From positions 1 through 35,993 of the forward strand of contig QUBV01000031.1 in the NCBI GenBank assembly GCA_014338185.1: a stretch of DNA of 35,993 bases, in the 5' to 3' direction. The translations under genes and the position numbers were made by a program. This document shows positions 1 through 11,181 of the stretch, piece by piece (within the stretch, counting starts at the first letter, position 1; every line of letters starts with the position of its first letter). The stretch comes from Lysobacterales bacterium. Its GTDB lineage: Bacteria; Pseudomonadota; Gammaproteobacteria; Xanthomonadales; Rhodanobacteraceae. The notes under the pieces were generated by a model. That model searched no databases. It was given only the letters and a program-made list of their open reading frames with translations, and had not been told where the DNA came from.

Positions 1-78
1 CATCCTGCGCCGCCACGATGGCCGGCGCCCCGCGGTCCACGCTACGCGACGCCGACTCGCCGCACAACCGGCCTGTGC

Positions 79-3745
<3,667 letters not shown>

Positions 3746-3903
3746 CGCCATGGGCGCTGTGGCGGCCCGGGCGGCATGCACGGCGGGCGCGGCGTCGGGC
3801 CGGTGGCGCGTCGGCGCTGCGCAGAGCGTGGTCGCGGTTCCGGCGCAGCGCGGTTGGCCGCCAATCGGCGACAATGGCGCTTTGCCTGCCGCCAGCCACC
3901 GCC

Positions 3904-6516
3904 ATGAACCGCCTCCATCGCCACGCCCTGCCCAACACCGAGCTTGACTGTTTCGACGCGCGCGCGGCGGTCGAGGCCTTGCGCCCCGGGGCGTGGGCGG
4001 GCCTGCCCTACACCGCGCGCGTGCATGCCGAGAACATCGTGCGCTGCGCCGCGCCGGCCCAGATCGATGCCTGCCTGCGCCAGCTGGTCGAGCGCCGCCG
4101 CGACATGGACTTTCCCTGGTACCCGGCGCGCGTGGTGTGCCACGACATCCTCGGCCAGACCGCGCTGGTCGATCTCGCCGGACTGCGCGAGGCGATTGCG
4201 AAGCAAGGCGGTGATCCGGCCCGCGTCAACCCGGTGGTGCCGGTGCAGCTCATCGTCGACCACTCGCTCGCGGTGGAGGCGCCGGGTTTCGACAAGGACG
4301 CATTCGCCAAGAACCGCGCGATCGAGGATCGGCGCAACGCCGACCGCTTCCACTTCATCGACTGGTGCAAGCGCGCGTTCGACAACGTCGACGTGATCCC
4401 GGCCGGCAACGGCATCATGCACCAGATCAACCTCGAGAAGATGTCGCCCGTGGTCTACGTGCGCGACGGCGTGGCCTTCCCGGACACCTGCGTGGGCACC
4501 GACAGCCACACGCCGCACGTGGACGCGCTGGGCGTGATCGCGGTCGGCGTGGGCGGGCTCGAGGCCGAGAGCGTGATGCTCGGGCGGCCGTCGATGATGC
4601 GCCTGCCCGAGATCATCGCGGTGGAACTGGACGGCCGGCCGGGCGAGGGCATCACCGCCACCGACGTGGTGCTGGCCTTGACCGAGTTCCTGCGCCGGGA
4701 AAAGGTCGTGGGCGCGTATCTGGAGTTCCGCGGTCCGGGGGCGGCCGCGCTCACGATCGGCGATCGCGCCACGATCTCCAACATGGCGCCCGAGTACGGG
4801 GCCACCGCGGCGCTGTTCTTCATCGACGACAACACGCTCGACTACCTGCGCCTGACCGGGCGCGACGAGGCCCAGGTGCGGCTGGTGGAGACCTATGCGC
4901 GCCATTGCGGCTTCTGGGCCGACGACCTGGCCGATGCGCAGTACGAACGCACGTTGCATTTCGACCTGTCCGGCGTCACGCGCACGCTGGCAGGGCCGAG
5001 CAATCCGCACCGGCGCCTGCCGGTCACCGCGCTGGCCGAGCGCGGCATCGCCGACCCGGCCAAGCTCGCCAGCGCGCTGGCCGACGCGGCGCAGGGGCGG
5101 ATTCCCGACGGCGCGGTGATCATCGCCGCGATCACCTCCTGCACCAACACCTCCAATCCGCGCAACGTGATCGCCGCGGCGCTGCTCGCGCGCAACGCCA
5201 ACGCGCGCGGACTGATGCGCAAGCCATGGGTCAAGACCTCGCTCGCGCCCGGCTCCAGGGCGGTCGAGCTGTACCTGCGCGAAGCCGGTCTGCTCGGCGA
5301 ACTCGAGCGGCTCGGTTTCGGCATCGTCGGCTTCGCCTGCACCACCTGCAACGGCATGAGCGGCGCGCTCGACCCGGCGATCCAGCGCGAGGTGGTCGAG
5401 CGCGACCTGTACGTGACCGCGGTGCTGTCGGGCAACCGCAACTTCGACGGCCGCATCCATCCCCATGCCAGGCAGGCCTTCCTCGCCAGCCCACCGCTGG
5501 TGATCGCCTACGCGATCGCGGGCACCGTGCGCTTCGACATCGAGAAGGACGTGCTCGGCGTGGATGCGCACGGGCGCGAGGTGCGCCTCAAGGACATCTG
5601 GCCCAGCGATGCCGAAGTCGATGCGGTGGTGCGCGCGAGCGTCAAGCCCGAGCAGTTCCGGCGCATCTACGAGCCGATGTTCGCGCGTGGCGGCGCGCGC
5701 GAGCGCGCCAAGCCGCTGTACGACTGGCGTGCGCAGAGCACCTACATCCGCAATCCGCCGTACTGGGAAGGTGCGCTGGCCGGTGCGCGCACCTTGCGCG
5801 GCATGCGTCCGCTTGCGCTGCTGGGCGACAACATCACCACCGACCACCTCTCGCCCAGCAACGCGATCCTCGCCAGCAGTGCGGCGGGCGAGTACCTCGC
5901 GCGCATGGGCCTGCCCGAGGAGGATTTCAATTCCTACGCCACCCATCGCGGCGACCACCTCACTGCGCAGCGCGCGACCTTCGCCAATCCCAAGCTCATC
6001 AACGAGATGGCCATCGTCGATGGCGCGGTGAAGCAGGGTTCGCTCGCGCGCGTGGAGCCGGACGGCACCGTGATGCGGATGTGGGAGGCGATCGAGACCT
6101 ACATGCAGCGCCGCCAGCCGCTCATCGTGATCGCCGGCGCCGACTACGGCCAGGGCAGCAGCCGCGACTGGGCGGCCAAGGGCGTGCGCCTGGCCGGGGT
6201 CGAGGCGATCGTGGCCGAGGGCTTCGAGCGCATCCATCGCCAGAACCTCGTCGGCATGGGTGTGCTGCCGCTGCAGTTCGAGCCGGGTACCACGCGCACC
6301 ACGCTCGCGCTCGACGGCCGCGAGACCTTCGACGTCAGCGGCGAGCGCAGCCCGGGCGCGACGCTCACACTGGTCATCCATCGGCCCGACGGGCGCAGCG
6401 AGCAGGTGCCGGTCACCTGCCGCCTCGATTCCGACGACGACGTGACCACCTACGAGGCCGGCGGCGTGCTGCAGCGCTTCGCGCAGGACTTCATGGCCGC
6501 CAGCCGCGCGGCCTGA
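3904..6516 (+). CDS. acnD: Fe/S-dependent 2-methylisocitrate dehydratase (methylcitrate cycle aconitase)
   Basis: This aconitase-superfamily enzyme dehydrates 2-methylcitrate in the methylcitrate cycle of propionate degradation; its product, trans-2-methylaconitate, is isomerised by PrpF. The 870 residues fit AcnD (about 865). Cluster ligands are visible at C413 (ITSCTNTSNP) and C479/C482 (CTTCNG). The stretches PWYPARVVCHDILGQTALVD, GNGIMHQINLEKMSP and CVGTDSHTPHVDALG follow the AcnD subfamily pattern, which is why I prefer it to housekeeping AcnA. The C-terminal swivel domain carries GADYGQGSSRDWAAKG. The start ATG at 3904 gives MNRLHRHALPNTELDCFDAR, the family N-terminus; a frame-open ATG at 3874 is less likely. 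prpD and prpF occur 1.8 and 8.3 kb downstream on the same strand, while prpB and prpC are not in the window. Confidence 0.92.
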   Translation: MNRLHRHALPNTELDCFDARAAVEALRPGAWAGLPYTARVHAENIVRCAAPAQIDACLRQLVERRRDMDFPWYPARVVCHDILGQTALVDLAGLREAIAKQGGDPARVNPVVPVQLIVDHSLAVEAPGFDKDAFAKNRAIEDRRNADRFHFIDWCKRAFDNVDVIPAGNGIMHQINLEKMSPVVYVRDGVAFPDTCVGTDSHTPHVDALGVIAVGVGGLEAESVMLGRPSMMRLPEIIAVELDGRPGEGITATDVVLALTEFLRREKVVGAYLEFRGPGAAALTIGDRATISNMAPEYGATAALFFIDDNTLDYLRLTGRDEAQVRLVETYARHCGFWADDLADAQYERTLHFDLSGVTRTLAGPSNPHRRLPVTALAERGIADPAKLASALADAAQGRIPDGAVIIAAITSCTNTSNPRNVIAAALLARNANARGLMRKPWVKTSLAPGSRAVELYLREAGLLGELERLGFGIVGFACTTCNGMSGALDPAIQREVVERDLYVTAVLSGNRNFDGRIHPHARQAFLASPPLVIAYAIAGTVRFDIEKDVLGVDAHGREVRLKDIWPSDAEVDAVVRASVKPEQFRRIYEPMFARGGARERAKPLYDWRAQSTYIRNPPYWEGALAGARTLRGMRPLALLGDNITTDHLSPSNAILASSAAGEYLARMGLPEEDFNSYATHRGDHLTAQRATFANPKLINEMAIVDGAVKQGSLARVEPDGTVMRMWEAIETYMQRRQPLIVIAGADYGQGSSRDWAAKGVRLAGVEAIVAEGFERIHRQNLVGMGVLPLQFEPGTTRTTLALDGRETFDVSGERSPGATLTLVIHRPDGRSEQVPVTCRLDSDDDVTTYEAGGVLQRFAQDFMAASRAA

Positions 6517-6549
6517 GGCGCGCGGCGTGGCCGGGCGCGCGGGTCTGCC

Positions 6550-8085
6550 TCAGGTCGGGTCGAAGCCGTTGCGGAAGATGCGCTCGTCGGCGCGCGCGTC
6601 GGCGAGCAGGTTGATGTAGACCTCGAGGTTGGTGTAGCCGGCGATGCCGGTGAGCGGCAGCGACAGCGTGCCGCCATTGCGGTCGGCGGCGTTGTTGGGG
6701 TTGAGGCCATGCGCGCTTTCCCACGCGTCGGGCATGCCGTCGCCATCGCTGTCGGCGGGCGCTGGCGGCGGTGATGCGGGCGGGAAGTCGAGGTCGAACG
6801 CGTCGTTGGCCAGCGGCGTGCCCCAGTCGACCGGGCTGATCGTGCCGCTGAGCGCACTGGCGCGGAACCGGCGATCCATCGGGTCGGCCGGCAGCGCGCC
6901 GACGTTGTGCAGCAGGTTGCCACTCCAGTCGTCGCCGGCGAAGTAGGCCACGCTCGCGAACGGGTGGCGGCCCGTGCGGCGCGTGGCCACGCCCAGGTCG
7001 GTGTTGGGCGCGTTGCCCGGAAAGTCGTTGCAGCAGTAGAACAGCTGGTAATCGGCCAGGGCCGGATACAGGTTCAGGTGGTTGCCCTGCACGTACAGGC
7101 TGTTGCTGGCCACGTCGAGCAGGTCATGCAGCACCATGCCGTAGGGAAAGCTCGCACGCGCCTGCATGTGGTTGCCGACGTAGTTGAGCTCGACCCGATA
7201 CGGGCCATCCGCCGGGTTCTGGTCGACGTCGCGGTTGTACCAGACCAGGAATCCCGGGTCGTGGTAGTAGTTGTCCGAGACCTCCAGTTGCAGCGCATGC
7301 GCCTGGCAGTCGGCAACGCTGGGCGGATCGCCGTCGTAGCCGCTTGCCTCGCAGGTGATCTCGGGCAGGCGTCCGCCAATCCGGTACCACAGGTTCTTGA
7401 GCACGCTGAGCCGGTTCTGCGGCAGCGCCGGGTGCGAATAGTTGAGCAGCATGCCACCGCGGTCGGCATGATCGCCCACGGTCTCGGCGAGGATGGATCG
7501 CTGGATCGTGCCATCGGCGGCCCAGGACAGCTGCACCGCCTCGTCGGTGGCGCCCGCGATCGAGACATGGTCGAAGATGAAGGTGTCGATGCCGTCGAGC
7601 CGCAGGCCGTCGTCGAGACAGGCATCGTAGTCGTCGACGCAGCCTTGGCCGCCCGGGATCGGCAGGTTCCAGGCCGGGCGCAGGCGCAGGTGGCGCACGA
7701 TGAGGTTGCCGCAGTCGTTTTGCTCGTAGTGGCCGTCGCACAGCAGCCCGCGCACGATCACGCCGCCGGGCGAGGTCTGGCCCGCGATCGTGACATCGCC
7801 GTGGCGCACGTTGGCGAAGGCATGGATCACGCCGCTGACGCGGAACACGATCGTGCGCGGACCACTTTGCGCCAGCGCATGGTTGAGCGAGCCGGGCTGG
7901 ATGCCGGCCGGATCGGCGGCGAGCGTGGTTACGGCATACACCGCGCCCCCGCGGCCGCCGCTGGCGACGGCGCCATGGCCTTCGGCGCCGGGAAAGGCCG
8001 GCGGTGACTGCGCGAGCGCGGCGGTGGCCGGCAACAGCAGCGCCAGCAGCAGGTGGGTGAGCCAACGATGGCGTGGCACGGACAT
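6550..8085 (-). CDS. secreted pectate-lyase-like (PL1-type) protein
   Basis: A 511-residue exported protein, probably cleaving pectate-like polysaccharide. The signal peptide is residues 1-25 (core HLLLALLLPATAALA). The mature start FPGAEGHGAVASGGRGG and the following VYAVTTL, GSLNHAL and TIVFRVSG elements are the signature opening of bacterial pectate lyases; TIAGQTSPGG and WAADG mark successive coils of the right-handed beta-helix. Near the C-terminus DSDGDGMPDAWE is a calcium-binding EF-hand/thrombospondin-3-like linker, and the protein ends in DERIFRNGFDPT, the acidic-aromatic motif seen in other secreted proteins here. The ATG at 8085 has a GGGGGG ribosome-binding sequence just upstream on the minus strand. 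The gene lies in opposite orientation between acnD and prpD, so it interrupts what may once have been a propionate operon. Confidence 0.85.
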   Translation of the reverse strand: MSVPRHRWLTHLLLALLLPATAALAQSPPAFPGAEGHGAVASGGRGGAVYAVTTLAADPAGIQPGSLNHALAQSGPRTIVFRVSGVIHAFANVRHGDVTIAGQTSPGGVIVRGLLCDGHYEQNDCGNLIVRHLRLRPAWNLPIPGGQGCVDDYDACLDDGLRLDGIDTFIFDHVSIAGATDEAVQLSWAADGTIQRSILAETVGDHADRGGMLLNYSHPALPQNRLSVLKNLWYRIGGRLPEITCEASGYDGDPPSVADCQAHALQLEVSDNYYHDPGFLVWYNRDVDQNPADGPYRVELNYVGNHMQARASFPYGMVLHDLLDVASNSLYVQGNHLNLYPALADYQLFYCCNDFPGNAPNTDLGVATRRTGRHPFASVAYFAGDDWSGNLLHNVGALPADPMDRRFRASALSGTISPVDWGTPLANDAFDLDFPPASPPPAPADSDGDGMPDAWESAHGLNPNNAADRNGGTLSLPLTGIAGYTNLEVYINLLADARADERIFRNGFDPT

Positions 8086-8300
8086 GACAGGATCCCCCCC
8101 TTTGGGCCTCATCGCCCAGTACAGGCGCATTTTGGCCCGGCCAGGAGACACCTGGGTGCGGTCACGGCACCGGTGGCGCGTCATGCCGGCACGCGTTCAT
8201 GCGCGCGGGCGCATCATGGCCGGTGCCCGGCTGCCACGCGGCATCGCTGACCGTACTGCGCCGCCGGGGTTCGTCCGCCCATGGGGAGGTGCTGCAGGCC

Positions 8301-9737
8301 ATGACATCGTTCGATTCCAACGTGCGCCCGGACTGGGACGAGGTGCTCACCGCGATCGTCGACTATGTCGCGCGCTTCGAGCCGCGCAACGAACTGGCCT
8401 GGCACACCGCGCGCCACATGCTCATCGATTCGCTTGGCTGCGCGCTGGAGGCACTCGACTACCCGGCCTGCACCAAGCTGCTCGGGCCGCTGGTGCCCGG
8501 CGCCACACTCGCCAATGGCGCGCGCGTGCCCGGCACCGCCTTCCAGCTCGATCCGGTCAAGGCTGCCTTCGACATCGGCGCGACCATCCGCTGGCTCGAC
8601 TTCAACGACACCTGGCTCGCCGCCGAGTGGGGCCATCCCTCGGACAACCTCGGCGCGATCCTCGCGCTGGCCGACTGGCGCAGCCGCAACGGCGCCGCGC
8701 TCACGATGCGCGACGTGCTCGAATGCGCGATCAAGGCGCACGAAATCCAGGGCGTGATCGCGCTCCGGAACTCGTTCAACCAGGTCGGCATGGACCATGT
8801 CGCGCTGGTCAAGCTCGCCTCGACCGCGATCGCCTGCCATCTGCTCGGACTCGATCGCGAACGCTCGCTGGCGGCGTTGTCGCAGGTGTTCGTCGACGGC
8901 CAGGCGCTGCGCACCTATCGCCACGCCCCCAACACCGGCTCGCGCAAGAGCTGGGCCGCCGGCGATGCGACCAGCCGCGCGGTGCGCCTGGCACTGATCG
9001 CGCAGAGCGGCGAAATGGGCTACCCGAGTGCGCTGACCGCGCCCGCGTGGGGCTTCTACGACGTGGCCTTCCAGGGCCGCGAACTGCGCTTCGAGCGCGA
9101 CTACGCCAGCTACGTGATCGAGAACGTGCTGTTCAAGATCAGCTACCCGGCCGAGTTCCATGCGCAAAGCGCGATCGAGGCCGCGATGAGCCTGCACGCA
9201 CAGCTGCAGGCGATGGGACGCTCCAGTGACGACATCGCCAGGATCGTGATCCGCACCCAGGCCGCGTGCATGCGCATCATCGACAAGCAGGGGCCGCTCG
9301 ACAATCCGGCCGATCGCGACCACTGCATCCAGTACATGGTGGCGGTGCCGTTGATCTTCGGGCGCCTGACCGCGGCCGACTACGAGGACGCGGTCGCGGC
9401 CGATCCGCGCATCGATGCGCTGCGCGCGAGGATCCGCTGCGTGGAGGAGCCGCAGTTCACCGCCGACTACCACGACCCCGACAAGCGCTCGATCGCCAAT
9501 GGCCTCAGCGTCACGCTCAGCGACGGCAGCGTGCTCGACGAGGTGCTGGTCGAGTATCCGATCGGCCACCGGCGCCGGCGCGCCGAAGGCATACCCCTGC
9601 TCGAAGCCAAGTTCCGCCGCAATCTTGCGCGGCGCTTCGACGAGACGCGCCAACAGCAGATCCTCGCGATCGCGCTCGATCAGGCGCGGCTGGAGGCACT
9701 GCCCGTGCATGAGTTCATGGACCTGTTCGCGGCCTGA
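8301..9737 (+). CDS. prpD: 2-methylcitrate dehydratase, MmgE/PrpD family
   Basis: This is the cofactor-independent 2-methylcitrate dehydratase of propionate catabolism, converting 2-methylcitrate to 2-methyl-cis-aconitate. The 478 residues match PrpD (about 483). Subfamily features include RHMLIDSLGCALEAL near residue 35, IRWLDFNDTWLAAEWGHPSD near residue 100, HEIQGVIALRNSFNQVG near 155 and the C-terminal QILAIALDQARLEALPVHEF. A GGGGAGG sequence at 8283-8289 supports the ATG at 8301. The enzyme is functionally redundant with AcnD plus PrpF, which are also in this window. A 10-bp GC hairpin follows the stop codon. It is divergent from the pectate-lyase gene, with about 215 bases between them for two promoters. 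Confidence 0.92.
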   Translation: MTSFDSNVRPDWDEVLTAIVDYVARFEPRNELAWHTARHMLIDSLGCALEALDYPACTKLLGPLVPGATLANGARVPGTAFQLDPVKAAFDIGATIRWLDFNDTWLAAEWGHPSDNLGAILALADWRSRNGAALTMRDVLECAIKAHEIQGVIALRNSFNQVGMDHVALVKLASTAIACHLLGLDRERSLAALSQVFVDGQALRTYRHAPNTGSRKSWAAGDATSRAVRLALIAQSGEMGYPSALTAPAWGFYDVAFQGRELRFERDYASYVIENVLFKISYPAEFHAQSAIEAAMSLHAQLQAMGRSSDDIARIVIRTQAACMRIIDKQGPLDNPADRDHCIQYMVAVPLIFGRLTAADYEDAVAADPRIDALRARIRCVEEPQFTADYHDPDKRSIANGLSVTLSDGSVLDEVLVEYPIGHRRRRAEGIPLLEAKFRRNLARRFDETRQQQILAIALDQARLEALPVHEFMDLFAA

Positions 9738-9755
9738 ACCGCACGGCTTGCGCGA

Positions 9756-9787
9756 GCGGGCGCGCTTGACCACACTCGCGCGCCCGC
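9756..9787 (+). terminator. GC hairpin after prpD, no U-tract
   Basis: GCGGGCGCGC (9756-9765) and GCGCGCCCGC (9778-9787) form a perfect 10-bp stem with a 12-base loop, 19 bases after the prpD stop. No run of T follows, so intrinsic termination is uncertain; it may act as an mRNA 3' stabiliser or a Rho-associated element. Confidence 0.4.
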
Positions 9788-9857
9788 CGCCGTTGCCCGG
9801 AGTGCGCATGTCCGATCCATCTGCCGCAGTGCCCGCGGCCGCGTCGATGCGCCGCAC

Positions 9858-10985
9858 ATGACCGCCGCGCCACACCGCGTGCATGGCCTTGCGCTGGACC
9901 AGGTCGCACCCGACTGGCCCGCGCTGACGCTGGCGGAGCTGGCGCCGCTGCTCGCCCGCCATCCCGCACTGGGCGCGCCGCGCGCAATCGCCTGGCACAG
10001 CCCGCGACCGCTGTCGGCGGCGGCGCTGGTCGACTGCGCGCACGGCCGCGTGTTCATCAAGCGCCACCACCGCAGCGTGCGCGACCTCGACGACCTTGCG
10101 GAGGAGCATGCCTTTGCGCAGTGGCTGCGCGGGCGCGGGATCCCGGTGCCGGCCGTGCTCGCCGACCACGCGGGCCACGAGGCCGTGCCGCTGGGCGACT
10201 GGGTCTACGTGGTGCAGGCGCCCGCCGACGGGCTCGACCTGTACCGCAATACGCCTTCGTGGGTGCCGCTCAGCCGACTCGACCACGCCCGCTGCATGGG
10301 CGCGATGCTCGCGCGCGTGCACGCTGCGGCGGCCGGTTACGCGGCGCCGCAGCGGCGCACCCACATCCTGGTCGCGCGCAGCGAAATCATCGAGGCATGC
10401 GACCCGGTCGCGGAACTGGCCGCGCAGCTGCCGCGGCGGCCGGGGTTGGCCGCCTTCCTCGCCGCGCGCGACTGGCGCGGCGAACTCGCGGGCGTGTTCG
10501 CGCCGTTCCATGCGCGGCTGCAGCCGCAGCTGGCCGCGCAGCCGCGCCTGTGGACGCATGGCGACTTCTATGCCGCCAACCTGTTCTGGAGCGGCGCCGC
10601 CGCGGTCGCGCAGGTGACCGCGGTGGTGGATTTCGGCCTGTGCGCGCGCACGTTCGCACTGTTCGATCTCGCCACCGCGATCGAGCGCAGTGCGATCGCG
10701 TGGCTGCAGGCAGGCAGCGACCGCGCGCATGTGCAGGTCGCGCGCGCGCTCATCGACGGCTACCGCGGCGTGCGTGCGCTCACTGCGCATGAGCTGGAGC
10801 TGCTGGCCGACCTGCTGCCGCTCGTGCACGTGGACTTTGCGCTGTCGGAAGTGGAGTACTTCCACGCGATCACGCGCAGCCCGGACAACGCGCGCATCGC
10901 GTGGGACACCTTCCTGCGTGGCCATGCTGCATGGTTTGCCACGCGCGAGGGCGAGGATCTGCGCGCCGCGGTGCGCAGCGTCTGA
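9858..10985 (+). CDS. aminoglycoside phosphotransferase/choline-kinase-fold small-molecule kinase
   Basis: A 375-residue cytoplasmic kinase of the APH fold (PF01636-type). The likely ATP-binding lysine is K68 (RVFIKRHH), the catalytic loop is HGDFYAAN (H234, D236, N241) and the metal-binding DFG is D258-G260. The substrate cannot be read from sequence. It lies immediately upstream of a TPP riboswitch controlling a thiamine uptake pair, and E. coli ThiK (thiamine kinase) belongs to the same fold, so a thiamine-related role is a reasonable inference. It is however upstream of the riboswitch and so not under its control unless independently regulated. The ATG at 9858 lacks a strong Shine-Dalgarno. 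Homoserine- or choline-type kinases remain alternatives. Confidence 0.75.
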   Translation: MTAAPHRVHGLALDQVAPDWPALTLAELAPLLARHPALGAPRAIAWHSPRPLSAAALVDCAHGRVFIKRHHRSVRDLDDLAEEHAFAQWLRGRGIPVPAVLADHAGHEAVPLGDWVYVVQAPADGLDLYRNTPSWVPLSRLDHARCMGAMLARVHAAAAGYAAPQRRTHILVARSEIIEACDPVAELAAQLPRRPGLAAFLAARDWRGELAGVFAPFHARLQPQLAAQPRLWTHGDFYAANLFWSGAAAVAQVTAVVDFGLCARTFALFDLATAIERSAIAWLQAGSDRAHVQVARALIDGYRGVRALTAHELELLADLLPLVHVDFALSEVEYFHAITRSPDNARIAWDTFLRGHAAWFATREGEDLRAAVRSV

Positions 10986-11030
10986 CCTGGATCAGCGCCG
11001 CTGGCGCGATTCGTGGTTCAATAGCCACCT

Positions 11031-11109
11031 GAAGCGGGGGTGCCCGGCGTCGCCGGGCTGAGAGAGTCCCTTGGAACCTGATCCGGTTTGTACCGGCGTA
11101 GGGAGCTTG
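11031..11109 (+). ncRNA. TPP riboswitch (THI element)
   Basis: All core elements are present in order. The P1 arms are AAGC (11032-11035) and GCTT (11105-11108). GGGGGTGC is followed by a short P3 hairpin, CCCGGC-GTC-GCCGGG (11043-11057). The invariant CTGAGA is at 11058-11063 and GAACCTGATC at 11074-11083. A CCGG...CCGG helix leads into GCGTAGGGAG. The aptamer ends about 70 bases before the GTG start of the TonB receptor. Downstream, CGGCGCA/TGCGCCG (11130-11148) forms a 7-bp hairpin without a T-run, so control is more likely translational than by termination. It predicts repression of the receptor and transporter when TPP is plentiful. Confidence 0.95.
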
Positions 11110-11181
11110 CATGCAGCGGCCTGTCGCTCCGGCGCAGGTGCTGCGCCGTCGCTTCGTTGCCCGCCATGACGAAGGACGACC

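Noticed and set aside
3904-6516. Housekeeping aconitase AcnA as the identity of the gene
   Set aside because: The N-terminal and middle segments follow the AcnD subfamily, the length is about 870, and prpD and prpF are nearby.
8214-10925. Minus-strand frame of about 900 codons across prpD and the kinase
   Set aside because: It spans two clear plus-strand genes and the gap between them and shows no recognisable protein; an artefact of GC-rich codon usage.
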